Assembly (NCBI GenBank): GCA_039182125.1
Contig: JBCDCH010000044.1
Location: forward strand, 1 to 33,885
DNA length: 33,885 bases
Origin: Planctomycetota bacterium
GTDB lineage: Bacteria > Planctomycetota > Phycisphaerae > Tepidisphaerales > Tepidisphaeraceae
Reading direction: 5' to 3'
In this document: in pieces, positions 29,197 to 33,885 of the stretch
Position numbering within the stretch: the stretch's first letter is position 1
How the letters are laid out: each line of letters starts with the position of its first letter
Notes under the pieces: model-generated
What the model was told of the DNA's origin: nothing
What the model saw: the letters and a program-made list of their open reading frames with translations, nothing else
Database searches by the model: none
Position numbers and translations under genes: made by a program

Positions 29197-30708
29197 CTAT
29201 GCTTTGCTGCGGGATTGTTCCGACTGTGCGGACGGTGCCGGCTCGACGCGCGAGCGGATCTCGCCGCCAGCGGTTCGGGTGGTCAAGACCGCACCCACAT
29301 CGGCGTCTCCAGGCCGGCGCACGAGCCGGCCGGCATCGTCGAACGTGATCGAAAAGCCACGCGCCAGGACGGCCTCGGGATCGACGGCAGAGGCGCGGGC
29401 GCGCAGCGTGGCGAGATTGCCGCGCAGCCGCTCCGAACGAAGCGCCATCGCATCGGCAAGCCGCTCGGTAAGTCGGGCGGTGTGCTGCCGGCGTAACACC
29501 ACCGTTGACCGAGGATCGTGGCCCGCCGCCCGGCGTTCGAGCGCGTTGAGCCGATCACGGTCATGTCGCAGCCGGCCCCGCAAAGCCTCGCGCAGCCGTT
29601 CCCGGTGATCAGCGAGCCCTTCGCGGCGTCTGGCGAGACGGTTGCGCGGGTGAGCGTTTGCGAGACGCTCACGCAATGAGGCGACCTTGCGCTGCACGTT
29701 CCGCAACCGCTCGCGGAGTCGGGCGATGAGTTCGGCTTCGAGTTGGTCGGCCCGCTGACGACGTTGCTCGACAATCTCGGCCGGACGACGGACGACACGA
29801 TGCCGGGCCACCGGTGCAAGCGCGTTGCGGCGATCGCCAACCGCACGACGGACGGCGACTCGCAGGCGGGTCCGCTGCTGGTCGATCGCGGACGCAATGC
29901 CGGCCCAGTGCCGCGTCAAGTACTCGGCGGCAGCGGTGGGCGTGTGGGCGTGGTGGTCGGCGGCGAGGTCGGCGAGCGTCGTGTCGGTCTCGTGGCCGAT
30001 GCCCGTCACGATCGGGACTCGGCAGGCCGCCACCGCCTGTGCGACCGGCTCCTCGTTGAACGCCCAGAGGTCTTCCAGCGAGCCGCCGCCCCGGCCGAGC
30101 AACACCGCGTCGACGTAATGGGCAACGCCTGAAAGTGCTTCCAAAGCCTCCGCGATCTGCACCGCCGCGCCGTTGCCTTGCACCGCGACCGGGTACACCA
30201 GCTTGCGAATGTGCGGATGGCGATCGAAGACTTTGAGCACATCCTGGAAGCCGGCCGCCTGTGGGCTGGTCACGATCACGACCACGCGGGGATAGTTCGG
30301 TACCGACTGCTTCTGGGCAGGTTCGAACAACCCCTCGGCGGCAAGTTTTTCGCGCAGCTGTCGAAATGCCGCGTCGAGCGCTCCGACGCCAACCGGCTCG
30401 AGTGACAACGCCTTGAGCTGGTAGCGACCGAAGCCGGCGTACACGTCGATCTCGCCGGTGGCGACGACCTCCATCCCGTCGGTCGGGCGGAACGGCAGCT
30501 TGGCCGCCGCGCCTTTCCACATCACCGCGCTCAGCGACGCGCTGTCGTCCTTGAGATTGAAGTACACGTTGCCGCTGCGGTGGAGTGTGACGTTGCTCGT
30601 TTCGCCGCGCACCGCGATGCGTTTCGGGAACGCTTCGCGCAGGGCCGACTTCACCTGCCTGGTCAACTCGCCCACGGTGAGGATGTCATCGCCGAAGAGT
30701 TCGGGCAT
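29197..30708 (-). CDS. xseA: Exodeoxyribonuclease VII large subunit
   Basis: XseA is the catalytic subunit of the bidirectional single-strand exonuclease VII. The 503-residue protein starts with an OB-fold domain (ILTVGELTRQVKSALREAFP, RGETSNVTLHRSGNVYFNLK, GEIDVYAGFGRYQLKAL). The catalytic region has VVVIVTSPQAAGFQDVLKVF, LLGRGGGSLEDLWAFNEEPV and GIGHETDTTLADLAADHHAH. A very Arg-rich helical section (about 280-430) follows, replacing the usual coiled coil, then the closing domain with VLARGFSITFDD. ATG 30708 (MPELFGDD) matches the family start; ATG 30747 is also in frame. The small subunit XseB is not in this window. The gene is divergent from a small hypothetical gene. Confidence 0.95.
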   Translation of the reverse strand: MPELFGDDILTVGELTRQVKSALREAFPKRIAVRGETSNVTLHRSGNVYFNLKDDSASLSAVMWKGAAAKLPFRPTDGMEVVATGEIDVYAGFGRYQLKALSLEPVGVGALDAAFRQLREKLAAEGLFEPAQKQSVPNYPRVVVIVTSPQAAGFQDVLKVFDRHPHIRKLVYPVAVQGNGAAVQIAEALEALSGVAHYVDAVLLGRGGGSLEDLWAFNEEPVAQAVAACRVPIVTGIGHETDTTLADLAADHHAHTPTAAAEYLTRHWAGIASAIDQQRTRLRVAVRRAVGDRRNALAPVARHRVVRRPAEIVEQRRQRADQLEAELIARLRERLRNVQRKVASLRERLANAHPRNRLARRREGLADHRERLREALRGRLRHDRDRLNALERRAAGHDPRSTVVLRRQHTARLTERLADAMALRSERLRGNLATLRARASAVDPEAVLARGFSITFDDAGRLVRRPGDADVGAVLTTRTAGGEIRSRVEPAPSAQSEQSRSKA

Positions 30709-30775
30709 GTCGACAAGCGTACGCGGCTGGGTGATTTGTCTTGCCATCCAGGCGTGTGAATTCGACATCAGTCAC

Positions 30776-31021
30776 ATGACGATTTCACCTGCCGCGGGGA
30801 TGCAGGCGTACAGCGCCTACGCCCGAGAGCAACGGCCGACACTCGCCGCCAATCCGCCCGCCCCCCCGCCACCGCGCGAAACAGTGGCCGAGATGAACGC
30901 GAAGTACCAAGCCGCAGCCAAGGAAGTCAGCAACTTCCTCGCGTCGGACCGCGGCAAAGCCCTCGGGGACTTCAGCAGACTCCAATCGCATCTGGGCACG
31001 CGATTGGACGTGCAGGCGTAA
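30776..31021 (+). CDS. Small hypothetical protein
   Basis: The 81-residue frame has coding-like high GC at third positions and begins MTISPAAGMQAYSAYAREQR, followed by a short Pro-rich part (NPPAPPPPRE) and a helical C-terminus (AEMNAKYQAAAKEVSNFLAS, RGKALGDFSRLQSHLG). No signal peptide or known motif is recognised. The open frame continues upstream into the antisense of xseA, but that part has unlikely composition. The start at 30776 is 67 bases from the divergent xseA start. Function unknown; it could be a small adaptor or a fragment. Confidence 0.5.
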   Translation: MTISPAAGMQAYSAYAREQRPTLAANPPAPPPPRETVAEMNAKYQAAAKEVSNFLASDRGKALGDFSRLQSHLGTRLDVQA

Positions 31022-31127
31022 TGGCATAGCGCTTTATGTGCAACGACGCCGCACCTTGAGCAGTTGGTGTGCCCGCAGTGCGGCTTCGCCGCCGTCCCCT
31101 GAGAGTGAACGTAGCAGTGGCGGCGGG

Positions 31128-33237
<2,110 letters not shown>

Positions 33238-33831
33238 TTATGCGGTCTCCAGTTGGTCGAGCGCTTCGAGACTTTCCTGAACCAGGCGCTGCTGGTCCTC
33301 GGCATTGATCTCGCGGCGAAGAATCTTCTCGGCGACCATCGTCGCGAGAGTGGCGGCTTCGGCACGGACCGACGAGACGGCCGCGACGCGGCTGTCTTCC
33401 AGCTCGCGATTGGTGCGGTCCTTGATCGCGTCGGCTTCGGTCTGGGCGTCGGTCTTGGCTTTGGCGACGACGTTCTCGGCGTTCTTCTGCGCCTCGGCCA
33501 TCAACTCACGAACCTTGGCTTCGGCGGTGGCGAGTTGCTCGGCGTACTCGGCCTGTTTCTTCTCGGCTTCGATGCGAGTCTGCTCGGCGGCGGCGATGTC
33601 GTCGCGGATGCGGTCCTCACGTTCCTGCAAACCCTTGGCAATCGGGCCGAACGCGAACTTTCCGAGGATCGCGACCACGACTGTGAACACGATCAAGGTG
33701 AACACCGCGGGGATGATCTTCGACGGCACGTCGGTGATCATCTTCGACGGGTCTTCGCCGGCTTCGGCGGCAAGCGCCATGGCCGGCAGCGCGAGGGTCG
33801 TAACGGCAACGAAGGGCAAGAGGCGTTTCAT
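33238..33831 (-). CDS. atpF: F1F0 ATP synthase subunit b with signal-peptide-like N-terminus
   Basis: Subunit b is the peripheral stalk of the ATP synthase. The 197-residue protein has a membrane helix (about 38-60, IIPAVFTLIVFTVVVAILGK) followed by a long charged coiled coil rich in Ala, Glu, Arg and Lys (about 66-165), and a C-terminal part that binds delta. It is longer than the usual 155-170 because of an additional N-terminus, MKRLLPFVAVTTLALPAMAL, which ends AAEAG and looks like a cleavable signal peptide. The ATG at 33831 has no Shine-Dalgarno. atpE and atpB, expected upstream, would lie beyond the window's right end. Confidence 0.93.
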   Translation of the reverse strand: MKRLLPFVAVTTLALPAMALAAEAGEDPSKMITDVPSKIIPAVFTLIVFTVVVAILGKFAFGPIAKGLQEREDRIRDDIAAAEQTRIEAEKKQAEYAEQLATAEAKVRELMAEAQKNAENVVAKAKTDAQTEADAIKDRTNRELEDSRVAAVSSVRAEAATLATMVAEKILRREINAEDQQRLVQESLEALDQLETA

Positions 33832-33885
33832 GAGGTGGGGTTGGGTCGGAGCCGGGTGCAGTCTGGAGGGAAGGATACCGCCGGG

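Noticed and set aside
31022-31102. In-frame continuation after the stop of the small hypothetical gene, containing a CPQCG motif
   Set aside because: The 26 codons after TAA look zinc-ribbon-like only over five residues. There is no start codon with a ribosome-binding site, and no readthrough signal is visible.

Overview
This 33.9 kb window is a high-GC (about 63-65% by eye) bacterial chromosome segment of housekeeping and accessory genes. No plasmid, phage, IS, CRISPR or defence-island signature is visible. The most likely source is a planctomycete-type bacterium close to the Phycisphaerae. The reasons are two secreted proteins with PEP-CTERM sorting tails, a DksA/TraR-like protein with a degenerate zinc finger, an F0 b subunit with a signal-peptide-like N-terminus, and many genes without a Shine-Dalgarno next to a few with strong ones. 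This assignment is inference from gene content, not from a marker-gene tree.

Layout, left to right. (1) 1-3760, plus strand: partial DksA-like gene, an MgtC-family membrane protein, then nuoH-nuoI of respiratory complex I, standing apart from other nuo genes and ending in a perfect hairpin. (2) 3.9-5.5 kb: two tandem PEP-CTERM secreted proteins, each its own transcription unit with a good Shine-Dalgarno and a terminator. (3) 5.5-7.2 kb, minus: class I fructose-bisphosphate aldolase and a small Tic20/DUF4870-like membrane protein. (4) 7.3-9.1 kb: a MotA/MotB stator pair separated by a long heptad-built inverted repeat, then tRNA-Tyr on the minus strand. (5) 9.2-12.9 kb: an FMN-reductase-like flavoprotein, a TauE/SafE permease, a K+ channel with two RCK modules and an A-type Fe-S carrier. 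(6) 12.9-17.4 kb: a divergent pair of exported glycoside hydrolases (a 1025-residue GH2 enzyme and a smaller clan GH-A enzyme), a compact glycan-degradation locus. (7) 17.4-22.7 kb, all minus: DUF429 RNase H-like protein, M48 metalloprotease, ribBA, a GNAT acetyltransferase and TerC. (8) 22.7-27 kb: an exported HEAT-repeat protein (minus), divergent from a membrane-anchored TPR-like protein and an RluA-family pseudouridine synthase. (9) 27-30.7 kb: tatA and an exported STN/secretin-N-domain protein (plus), convergent with a type II secretion/type IV pilus F protein and xseA (minus). (10) 30.8 kb to the end: a small hypothetical gene, then atpF-atpH-atpA on the minus strand, with no atpG after atpA.

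No gap between genes exceeds about 220 bases. I did not find a convincing new multi-gene system. The strongest unusual features are the roughly 100-residue insertion in NuoH, the heptad hairpin between motA and motB, the four-cysteine N-terminus of MotB, the composition mosaic inside the GH2 gene, and the atp cluster that ends after atpA. All Shine-Dalgarno, promoter and hairpin calls were made by reading the bases. Start codons were moved inward from the longest open frame where a signal peptide, a ribosome-binding site or an overlap with a neighbour argued for it.
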